Below are positions 31,692 through 40,448 of a stretch of DNA of 64,000 nt, in pieces. Source of the DNA: Zhengitettix transpicula (taxonomy: Eukaryota > Arthropoda > Insecta > Orthoptera > Tetrigidae); assembly GCA_037074705.1 (NCBI GenBank), contig CM073591.1, forward strand, positions 162,468,032-162,532,031, in the 5' to 3' direction. The position numbers were made by a program, and so were the translations under genes. The notes beneath the pieces are model-generated. The model made no database searches, was not told the origin of the DNA, and worked only from the letters and a program-made list of their open reading frames with translations. Each line of letters starts with the position of its first letter. The first letter of the stretch is position 1.

Positions 31692-31699
31692 TCCACTCA
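31686..31699 (+). repeat. 14-bp target duplication of insert D, left copy
   Basis: ATAATTTCCACTCA; identical to 33926-33939. It is composed of the last six bases of the C LTR, its TCCA duplication and four bases of Jockey A. Confidence 0.85.
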
Positions 31700-31826
31700 G
31701 CTTTTGGCGCGATCTTCATTTCGTCTCTGAATTCGGTTGTATTTGTGTATTTAAGTTGTTATTAATTACAAAACATACGAAATTTTTCAATTAAGAAATA
31801 TATTTATCATATATGAAGATGGACAC

Positions 31827-32132
31827 GTGAATGCCTTCAAGTTTTGGTCAAAGGAAGCTAGCAGCTGCAGCGGGGATGACGAGACGTCTCCAGTTACGGC
31901 CTCCAGTTATTGGGACATGCAGCTGCCGACTGTGGAACAGCCTCCAGTGCGGCTGCGAATTAATGGCATAAAAATAGCTAAACGTAAGCTGAGCTTTCGT
32001 AAAAGTGTTTGGATCGGAATCGTGGACACTGGGACGAGGAGAATACGTTTGCAAGCTGGAGAAGGAATAAGAAAGGCTGACGAATTAAGAAGTGTGGGTC
32101 CATTTGGAATTATAAAAGTTTTTTTTGCGTAA
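31827..32132 (+). CDS. Unrecognised open frame in insert D
   Basis: 101 codons (MNAFKFWSKEASSC start, later IAKRKLSFRKSVWIG). GC-richer than its surroundings, moderately coding-like, no domain recognised. If D is a retrocopy this could be a fragment of the source gene. Confidence 0.3.
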   Translation: MNAFKFWSKEASSCSGDDETSPVTASSYWDMQLPTVEQPPVRLRINGIKIAKRKLSFRKSVWIGIVDTGTRRIRLQAGEGIRKADELRSVGPFGIIKVFFA

Positions 32133-32560
32133 GACAAGAAAGTGAACTGGATCACTGGACACGGCTTAATTCCGTCATTGGAGAAAAAATAAATATGAAC
32201 AATTCTTCAAGGAAATGTTAAACTGAAGAAAGGATTACACAGAGACCTTCCAACTCTCCAGATGTACGACACAGCTGTGAAAGTGTTTTTGAGTCGATGA
32301 AGCGAACGAGTCCCAACGGTTCTGTGCTAATGAATGGAAACAGTTTGGTGGCCGCGTGATAATCGGAAAGTTCATTCAACTCTACATCAGGGATTCACGT
32401 AGTGAAGCGAGAAAGGTGTAAATGATCGTTGCTTTATCGTTCTACTGATTACATTGAATTACTTTTCCCACGGTAAATTGTGTCTAGGATTCGTCCAATA
32501 TTTCGACTAACAAACGCAACGAAGTGTAACTACGCGTTAATCGGTGAAATACTGAAGGTC

Positions 32561-32591
<31 letters not shown>

Positions 32592-32745
32592 ATTAGAAGA
32601 ACAATCATTGAATAGTAAAATAAAATAATAAAAGCTGCATTTTATAAAAAAAATAAACTAAATATAATAAAGTATTTAATATAAGCGTAGAATTGTTGAC
32701 CTATAATAAATAATACGTTAATATAATATTTTAAAAACTAATATA

Positions 32746-33261
32746 ATGCAACGAACGGAAAATATAATACAACGATCAGAAAACATAATTCAAAGATCGG
32801 AAATTTTGATTCAAAGATCGGAAATTTTGATTCAAAGATCGGAAATTTTGATTCAACCATCACAAAATTTGTTGCGACCACCACCGTCACAAAGTTTGCA
32901 ACCACCACCGTCACAAAGTTTGTTGCGACGATCGGAAAATTTGTTGCGACGATCGGAAAATTTTGTGCGACGATTGGAAAATTTGAATCAACGATCGGAA
33001 AATTTGAATCAACGATCGGAAAATTTTATTCGACGATCGGAAAATTGGATTCAACGCTCGGAAAATGTAGCGCACCGTTTGGAAAATGTGGCTCACGGTT
33101 TGGAAAACGTTGCGCACGGTTTGGAAAATGAGGCGCACGGTTCGGAAAATGTGACGCACGGTTCGGAAAATGTGACGCACGGTTCGGAAAATGTGACGCA
33201 CGGTTCGGAAAATGTGACGCACGGTTCGGTTAGGCGCAACATTCAGGACAGGGACTTCTAA
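32746..33261 (+). repeat. 21-bp minisatellite with an open frame on both strands
   Basis: About 20 units of the type CGATCGGAAAATTTG..., period 21, giving seven-residue repeats (RSENLLR, HGSENVT) over 171 codons on +. The minus strand is also open for 134 codons (32911-33315) with FRTVRHI repeats. Sub-blocks are homogenised: ATTTTGATTCAAAGATCGGA units first, then TTGCGACGATCGG, then GTGACGCACGGTTCGG. Being open on both strands is a by-product of a period divisible by three, so coding is unproven. Confidence 0.85.
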
Positions 33262-33925
33262 CAGTTTTGTTAATGCAACGCGATCGAAAAAGTAGATTAT
33301 ATATTTATGATTCATGTCAGCCCAGAAAGTAGGAAAAGTTTAAACAAATATTCATTTTTTTTTAATTGTGTTAAATATCATTTTAAGGAACTACGTAAAT
33401 AAATAAAAAAGTAAAGTAAGGAAACAACTTTAAGGTATATTATGGTTTAAAAAATATTAAATATTTCACTAAAAAAAGAACGGAATAATCGCAGACATTA
33501 AATAGAAACGAAACCAAAGAAGTAAATTCATGTTCCGAAAATTTAAATTAATAAATTGAATATTTAACGTGTTAATACGATAATAAAAATGAAATAAATA
33601 ATTGATAACGTTAAATTTCAACAATTCTGCATACCGCAGTAGGAAGTGCGGTTTTTTGGTGGTTGTGATCAAATAAAGAAAAGATCATTTGAAAAATAAA
33701 GAACCACAGAAACAATAGAATTTTTAAGAACCAATTATTAAAAATGTTAATTATGTTTAAATTAAGATTTATAATTGTGTGAAATCAAAAATTATATGGT
33801 AACATAATCAAAAATATCAATAATTATCCAGAAATTTCCCTAAGAAGAAAATACCTGAATGAGGAAATAATTGAAGTAAGAAAATGTAATAAAAATCAAT
33901 CCATATTTTGGAAAATAAAATTAAT

Positions 33926-33939
33926 ATAATTTCCACTCA
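33926..33939 (+). repeat. 14-bp target duplication of insert D, right copy
   Basis: ATAATTTCCACTCA, identical to 31686-31699. Confidence 0.85.
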
Positions 33940-34453
33940 CACTCCACAAGCGCCCGATTCAATTCCGAGACACGGTTAAATACCTAGGAGTCTCATTTGA
34001 TCCGGCCCTGACATGGAGACTCCATACCACAAACACCATTCGAAAAGCAACCATTAGACTGAAACAGCTCTACCCATTGCTTAACAGAACAAGCACCCTC
34101 AACACATCCACAGCCCGCGCTCTATACTTAACACTCATACGGCCAATCCTGACGTATGCAGGACCAGTGTGGGGCTATGCAGCCAAGTCACATCTACGTA
34201 GCCTCCAGGTTTTACAAAACAAGGTCCTTAAAATCATCGCCAAGGCACCTTGGAGGGCACGAACTAAAGACGTCCACCGCGAATTAAACATTCTGCCATT
34301 AATGGACGTTATCAGAGAACATGCTGAACGCCTGTACAGCAATACACAATTCTCACACAACACTATCATAAGACGACTGGGCAATTATGACAACACCCGC
34401 GTCACAAAACACAAACGCCCAAAACACCTCCTCCTCCCCCCCGAACCCCCATG
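33932..34453 (+). pseudogene. Jockey A reverse transcriptase C-terminus
   Basis: In frame with the piece ending at 24449: PLTLHKRPIQFRD, VKYLGVSFDPALTWR, then LIRPILTYAGPVWG and LKIIAKAPWRARTKDVH, closing with TAA/TGA after LLLPPEPP at 34454. No stop lies within this part. About 240 bases of 3' untranslated sequence follow to about 34690. Confidence 0.8.
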
Positions 34454-34689
34454 ATCGGCTCATAACGATTAACTGACCACGCTTGTTTACGGTTTTCACA
34501 GGACGTGTGCGGAGATCCGGACTCCTCGACGAGAAGAGGATCGACGTGCATGATACCCGCAACCAACTACTAACTTATTCCTACCAACAAAACCATGTGC
34601 ATGTTGCTGTCGCACAAGAGCAGTATCCTAGCTCATTGTGCCCTTCAACCCATCTAACTATCGCTGAGGTTTTTTCCCGGTAAGGAGAC

Positions 34690-35147
34690 CCTTCAGGAGA
34701 CCCTCCGTTCTGCATGTAGCCTGGAGTCCATTGCAGCCGCTCCAATCCAGGCTGCACGACCTGCTGAATGACACGTCGTAAAAGGTAAAAAGCGGAGTAC
34801 CCCTACAGGGAGTCCTGGGGTATCTCCACTCATCATAAACAAACGAAATTAAACGGCCCCAAAACACGAGATCCCCAGGACGGAATTTATACGATCTCGG
34901 CGCGCTGAATCAAAATTTCATGGTGCGCTACAAGCCGCAGTAGTTTTTCACTAAGCTGCGGGATAACTGCACGGCATTTTACACGTCCACCGAGGACGAC
35001 TACAAGAACTTGCAAGAGTTCTTGAAAGGTGAAAAGGTGGAATACTCACTGTACCTTCTCCGCGACGTACGTACGCGGCTATACGTCGTCCGGGGCATCC
35101 ACGAGTCCAGCAGTAAAGATTCGATAGTGGAGGACCTGAGGCTGCAG
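34690..35147 (+). pseudogene. Second copy of Jockey A-type ORF1, front part
   Basis: Matches 18815-19395 closely (ETLRSACSLESIAAAPIQAA-type start, same SPGVSPL block), but lacks the segment between about 19000 and 19130. It has TGA and TAG stops (about 34768 and 34942). At 35147 it passes without a break into Gypsy RNase H sequence, staying in frame from 35010. Confidence 0.75.
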
Positions 35148-35714
35148 GGCGCGATATTATCACAGGGTAAAATAGGGCAAGATAAGCCAGTTTCTTTTGC
35201 AAGTCGAACATTAAATGGAGCAGAAATAAGATATAACACAGTTGAGAAAGAATTTTTGGCAATAGTATGGGCTTGTAAACATTTTAGACCGTATCTACTA
35301 GGAAAGAAATTCACAATTGTGACCGATCACAAGGGTTTGACTTGGATATTCAATATAAAAGATCCCAGTTCTAGATTACTTTTAAAAGAATATGATTATG
35401 AAATAAAGTATAAGCCTGGTAAAAATAATAGTAACGCAGACAGCTTAAGTCGTTATCCTGTAGAATGTCTTCCAATATGCGAAGAATATCTAACTCAAGA
35501 TCAAAGATTAAAAATTATTAAAGAGTTAGACGAATGTCCAATCGGTGGTCATCAAGGTGTTAATAGAACAATTGAAAGAATTAAATTATATAGGACATGG
35601 CAGGGAATAGAAAATGAAGTTTCGGAATATATTAAAAACTGTAAAGTATGTCAAACTAATAAAGAATTAAACCACAAAGTTAAACAATCTTTAGAAATTA
35701 CTGATACACAATAA
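35010..35714 (+). CDS. Chimeric open frame: Jockey ORF1 piece fused to Gypsy RNase H/integrase
   Basis: Residues 1-47 (LKGEKVEYSLYLLRDVR, VVRGIHES) come from Jockey ORF1. From residue 48 the frame continues with AILSQGKIGQDKPVSFASRT, then NTVEKEFLAIVWACKHFRPY, TDHKGLTWIF and NADSLSRYP (RNase H), and the integrase zinc domain (GGHQGVNRTIERI, CKVCQTNKE). The first RNase H Asp and all of RT are missing. The join at about 35147 is in frame by chance or selection; TAA at 35712 ends it. The frame is remarkable for being open, but there is no sign that it is expressed. Confidence 0.75.
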   Translation: MQEFLKGEKVEYSLYLLRDVRTRLYVVRGIHESSSKDSIVEDLRLQGAILSQGKIGQDKPVSFASRTLNGAEIRYNTVEKEFLAIVWACKHFRPYLLGKKFTIVTDHKGLTWIFNIKDPSSRLLLKEYDYEIKYKPGKNNSNADSLSRYPVECLPICEEYLTQDQRLKIIKELDECPIGGHQGVNRTIERIKLYRTWQGIENEVSEYIKNCKVCQTNKELNHKVKQSLEITDTQ

Positions 35715-36480
35715 CTACCATGGTTAAAAATATATTTAGATATTGTTGGCCCACTTCCATTAAGTGAAAACAGAAATAAATTTATACTTCTCAAGACAAT
35801 TTAAGTAAATATATTGTTGCAGTTCCTTTGAAATCACAGACTGTAAAAGACATGACAGAATCTTTTGTAAATTCAATTATTTTAATATTTGGAATTCCTT
35901 TATATATTGTTACCAATCAAGGTACAAATTTCATGTCAGAAGTATTTAAAATATTATGCTAACTTTTCAAAATTGAGAAAATAAATACAACTCCGGAATC
36001 TAACAAAAGTTTAGAAAGATCTCACAAATCATTAATTACTTATTTGAGATGTTTTTGTAAATCATCTGATTGGGACAGATGGATTCAATTTGCAGCATTC
36101 ACTTATACAACACCTCACAATTACAAAATATACACCGTACGAAGTATTGTTCGGTAGAAAGTGTAACTTACCAGGAATTTTACAAGTTAGGCCTAAACCT
36201 TTATAAAGTTATGATGATATAGTGTTAGCTATTAAGAACAAAATGCAAACATGTCAAACTGTAGCAAAAGATAGGTTAGAAAAGTTTAAATCAAGCCACC
36301 AGGATAAAGTTAAATCAAATAAAGTAGACTTTAAAGTGAATGAATGACCTTGTTTTGTTAAGGGACGAAGCAAGATAAGTTAAATCCATTGTTTACGGGA
36401 CCATAAAAGAAATGAAGTATCCAAATGCCATAATTCAGAGAATAGGTAAGAGAAAACTCCAAGAAGTACATACAAATAGA
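35715..36480 (+). pseudogene. Element G integrase core and C-terminus
   Basis: In several frames: LDIVGPLPLSENRNKFIL (first catalytic Asp region), TNQGTNFMSE-like (second Asp), TYTTPHNYKIYTPYEVLFGR, then a basic tail. At least six stops and frameshifts occur. Together with the HHCC domain at 35550 it represents a complete integrase in decay, in contrast to elements B, C and E. Confidence 0.65.
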
Positions 36481-36490
36481 CTTAAACAAT

Positions 36491-37077
36491 ATGTTTATTC
36501 ATTGCAGGACGATAAAGAGGATGGAAGCCAACAAGCTTATAATGATGATGTTGGTGGTGGTGATTGCAATAACTAGGAATAAAGTAGTAGATGCGCAGAG
36601 TGTTGAACAATTCAATTCTGGCCCAGGACTATACTTTGATGAAGTAGGTACGATGTCATTGTATCCTATTAAATGGAAAGTAGTAAGTTATATTAATCTA
36701 GAGTCAACTTGGGAATTATGGAAACATACTAATAAGATGAAGAGTATATTAGCAAAATTTTGCGATGAACAAAAGCGTTTTGATTGGTATCTACTCACAG
36801 ATTGAGGAGAATTTCAACAATATGCTGAAACAAAATTTCATTATGTAAATAATTTAAAAGATTCAGTAGAAAGATATACGATTAGTCCAAATATAAATTC
36901 ATTTTCTAAATTCAAGAGACTAAAACGTGGCGTTCTTAACTTCATTGGTGATGTGTCTAGAATTCTGTTTGGGACACTAAGTCAAAAATATGCTGATAGT
37001 TACAACGAACAGAATTCCAATTTGGAAAAAGAACAAGCTGAATTTTTACATATTGCAACAGATCAAATGACTAATTA
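36491..37077 (+). pseudogene. Element G envelope, N-terminal part
   Basis: The start MEANKLIMMMLVVVIAITRNK (36521) has a signal peptide with cleavage likely after VDA. It continues SGPGLYFDEVGTM and KWKVVSYINL, the conserved opening of insect errantivirus envelopes. A TGA at 36803 interrupts it; the same frame goes on to a RLKRG furin-type site (about 36926) and a fusion-peptide-like VLNFIGDVSRILFG. It ends at a TAA near 37077, soon after the fusion peptide. Non-functional. Confidence 0.75.
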
Positions 37078-37080
37078 AAT

Positions 37081-37813
37081 CCACAATTAATTCAGTAAAC
37101 TGAACAATCTATATAATAAAAAAGGATGTATATTTGTATGTATGTATTTACGTTGTTCTTTATACAAATTTTATCGCGTGGACAGAATGCAACAAAAATT
37201 GGTACACATATTCTTCAAAATACGAGAAACGGTACTGTGGGGGTGACAAACCCATAGCATAAAGGTGGAAAGAATTGTAGTTGATTTATTTTTACGAATT
37301 TTCCCATAAGAGTTAATGTTATAATTTAGTGTAAAATTAATGTGCGCCAAGAGACCGTGACATCACATTTATCCGTTGGCGCGTGATACAAACGACTTTC
37401 ACGCGAGACATTCACACGCCATAAAAGTATAGTTCCTGTTTTTTGTAATGAAAAAAGCAGAAATATTTTCATTGAGTAAAAAGTATAAATATATCCAGCA
37501 ATGTTCCATCGAAATATACTAGAAAACAATATATGAAATACTTTACTATTCATGCGGAAAATGTTAGTTAATTTAGTGAGTGCAATATGGCCACCATTTC
37601 TTTACATTTGGAATGTAGCTATCAATTTGATCACTTCAATCCTTCGTAATGTGCGAATACTGATGGACAATTATATCCTGCAATACTCAAGAAGTACTGT
37701 CTGAAGACTTACTGACAATTATTTGTTCGCGGAGAATTATATTTCTAAAGAATAACGATGGTATGTTTGTTGCTATTATGCAATTAAATTCTATGTATCT
37801 TATAGCTTATAAC
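37081..37813. other. No gene recognised
   Basis: AT-rich sequence with a short TATG-type tract near 37135. No domain on either strand. Confidence 0.5.
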
Positions 37814-37969
37814 TATCGAATAGGGAACATTTACAAAGTGCAATTAATGCACTGTCGAATAGGGAACATTTACAAAGTGCAATTAATGCACTATCGAATA
37901 GGGAACATTTACAAAGTGCAATTAATGCACTATCGAATAGGGAACATTTACAAAGTGCAATTAATGTAC
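37814..37969 (+). repeat. 39-bp tandem repeat, four copies
   Basis: Units starting TATCGAATAGGGAACATTTA at 37814, 37853, 37892 and 37931 differ by one or two bases. Period 39 keeps one frame open (RIGNIYKVQLMH units within 37763-37990). No flanking coding sequence supports a protein. Confidence 0.95.
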
Positions 37970-38124
37970 TTTACGCAACGTATTATCTAAATTGAGAATT
38001 GTAAAAAATAAATGTGTGTAATATGTGACGTTCAACAATATTTTTGGTTAGGATCACAGAATTTCGTATATTCCATTTTTGGGAAGAACGTTACTAATAA
38101 GAAAAACTGACGAATTATTTCACG

Positions 38125-38425
38125 CGAGATTCGTTTCAAATATTGTTATGTGCCTATATATAATTTCACATTGAATGTAAATGGGTAAACGAGATTCGTT
38201 TCAAATATTGTTATGTGCGTATATATAATTTCACATTGAATGAAAATGTGTAAAGATTACGGGAACATATTGCATTTATTTTATGTTTGGGAACAACGTT
38301 TTAAGTGTCAAATTTCTGAGCTGCTAATCAGAAAAACTGTCAAATTATTTCAAGCGAGATTCGTTAAATATATTGTTATGTGCGTATATACAATTTCAAT
38401 TTGAATGTAAATGTGTAAAGGTTAC
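38125..38425 (+). repeat. Three copies of a 65-bp motif
   Basis: GCGAGATTCGTTTCAAATAT ... ATTTCACATTGAATG ... AAATGTGTAAA occurs at about 38125, 38190 and 38357. The first two are adjacent; the third is separated by about 110 bases that partly repeat the sequence before copy 1 (AGAAAAACTG.C.AATTATTTCA). Confidence 0.85.
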
Positions 38426-38599
38426 GGGTGATGGTAAAAACAATACTATTATTCATACTTAAAGCAATAATTTGTGGAGCTATTTTCGTTTCATTTAAAA
38501 CCATGCTACGTTTTTTCCGTTTTCTTTTGTTTCACCTTTTAATTTCGTGACGTGACCAATTTTACGGAAACACGACTCATGGTTGGTCAATTTGTCACC

Positions 38600-40448
38600 C
38601 TGGTTTGACGATTGAGGGGAATAATGGAAAACCGCCAGTCAGTTGACTAGAGGCTTACTTAGCAAGCGCATCTGGATTGATCGAATAGCGAAACATATTT
38701 AAGTTGAAGGCCGTTTGAAGAACTGTTGTGGAATAATTCGCCATTTCAATTCTTCTAATAATTCTTTCATCTTCTACTAATTCTTTTAAAGATTTTTTTT
38801 CTTGCAGGTCGCCGATATATTGGTGGAAGTTGGTGTATTTTTCTGTATTTTGTTTCAGGTTTCATTGAGTTGCAGCCATTGTTCGTTCATTATTGGCTTC
38901 TTACCACGACGACGCAGATACGGTGAGTCCGAAATCATAATTCTTTATTTTAAAATAATGTAATTTATTAATTAAAATAATGTAGTTGCTTTATTCTTTA
39001 AAAGGTTTCACTGCCACTTCTGTGGGAATTGCTTCCAACATCGCCTACAGTTGCAACAAAGCCATAGATATCCTACAAACTAAAGATATCTGTACAAGGA
39101 AACACTTAAGGTACGTCGTTATTTATCTGAATTTATAAAATCTTTACAGCTAACTGCACATTGGATTTTTAATTATTAAATAAATTATAATTTGTATAAT
39201 CCTGCAATTCTCTGTGTTACTACATTAAAAAAATTATTCTTTTGTTTATTTAATTACTTATTATTATCCTTAATCATTACTAATTATGCATATTTTATTT
39301 CTATAAAATTTATAAATATTTGTACATATCCTAGATATAAGTAAATAAATGTACATTTTTATTGAATCCAAACATATCCTTCCAATTTATATACATATCT
39401 TTCATTGTTAATTTCATTATTCATTGTTTCCCCTTAATTATTACTAATTAATTATTCATATTTTCTTTAAATAATTTTTAAATATAAAATTACATTAATA
39501 TTACATTGCTAATTCAGAAGTTGAAAACTTAAGAAAATTGCTATTATATTACCCTATATTAATATAGATGAGTAACTTTTGAGTACTATTGTAGATTGTG
39601 ATGAATAAATACAATTTCATTTTGCAGGATTCATTAATTTTTACTGAGAAACTCCACAAAGAAACGATATTCCAAGACAGACACTGCATTTGGTAAGTAC
39701 AAATATTAATGTATCAATTAATTTCTTAACTGTTAAGTACTGCTATCTGCCCCATTTTAATAATAATACGTATTCTGTGTGTTGTTTTCACTTTGCATTT
39801 AATCTCACTTATTGCATTTATAAGGTCATAAACAGATTTCCACTTGATAATGGTTTTCACCTCCATATCTATATATAATAAAATATATAAAAATGTGTTG
39901 AAAGTTATAAGATTTTCATTTTATAAATAGTTCAATAATTACATAGTTAATTACTGCTGTCTGCCACATTTTAATAATAATAAAAATTCTTAGTGTTGTT
40001 TTCATGACTTATATAAGTTTCTATTTCATAAAATAGTATTCATATTCCAATCTATATAATAAAATTTTGAAAGTTAGTAAATTCTCAATTTAAGTATGAT
40101 AGTATTAATCTTCCAATCTATATAATAAAATTTTGAAACTTAGTAAATTCTCAATTTAAATATGATTTTTTAAAGTCTCAAAGATTTTCGTTTAATACAT
40201 TCAGTTTAATAAATACGTATTTGTTTTCATGACTTCCCAAGCATAAGTACAAATTTTTCTGTATCACTTAATTAATGTAAAGTGTCATTCACTGCTATCC
40301 ACCCCATTTTAATATTAATAAGTATTCTGCGTTTTTACAATATGGCTCCCAACAATATCATTTCCTGTGAATACTACTATTTTTCTGTAATATATTTGCA
40401 TATACATAGATCTCTCATTCTTTTTTTAAAGATTCAACTATTGTAACA
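38600..40448 (+). other. Spliced leader region before the Helitron frame
   Basis: Well-formed splice sites delimit short non-coding exons: first exon ending 38922 (donor GTGAGT), 39005-39110 (acceptor AAAG, donor GTACGT), 39628-39692 (acceptor TTTTGCAG, donor GTAAGT) and a last exon from 40432 (pyrimidine-rich acceptor TTTTTTTAAAG) that reaches ATG 40449 after 17 bases. The introns (82, 517 and 739 bp) are AT-rich. The pattern suggests a multi-exon 5' untranslated region feeding the Helitron frame. Confidence 0.5.
39730..40320 (+). repeat. Diverged repeats in the last leader intron
   Basis: The motif ACTGCTATCTGCC.CATTTTAATAATAATA occurs near 39738, 39952 and 40292. A 66-bp unit beginning TTCCAATCTATATAATAAAA is duplicated in tandem (40045 and 40111). 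Confidence 0.75.

Larger units (their letters stand above)
31700..33925 (+). mobile_element. Insert D, 2.2 kb, TPRT-like, unknown origin
   Basis: Flanked by a perfect 14-bp direct repeat and ending in an A-rich stretch (GGAAAATAAAATTAAT), as expected for target-primed reverse transcription of an RNA. It contains no RT, transposase or LTR. Its content is a 5' part with an open frame (31827-32132), an AT-rich middle with a TATATA tract (about 32560-32600), a 21-bp minisatellite (about 32746-33235) and an AT-rich tail. A retrocopy of a host or long non-coding RNA, or a SINE-like parasite, are the main options. Confidence 0.65.
18640..34690 (+). mobile_element. Jockey-clade element A, split by nested insertions
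   Basis: Its parts lie at 18640-20100 (5' region, ORF1, start of endonuclease), 24082-24449 (middle of RT) and 33932 to about 34690 (RT C-terminus and 3' region). The last two rejoin exactly: 24446-24449 and 31692-31695 are the same TCCA, and the codons across the join continue in frame. About 1.1 kb between the endonuclease and RT pieces is missing and is not explained by insertion alone; it was probably lost with errantivirus B. Confidence 0.8.
35148..37080 (+). mobile_element. Envelope-bearing Gypsy/errantivirus element G, remnant
   Basis: RNase H and integrase zinc domain (35148-35714) are followed by decayed integrase core and tail (35715-36480; recognisable WLKIYLDIVGPLP, TPYEVLFGRKCNLP) and an envelope gene (36491-37077). 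It differs clearly from elements B, C, E and F, so it is another lineage. 5' half and 3' LTR are missing. Confidence 0.75.

Noticed and set aside
32911..33315. 134-codon minus-strand open frame in the minisatellite
   Set aside because: A 21-bp period keeps any stop-free frame open; no domain and no start context support a gene.
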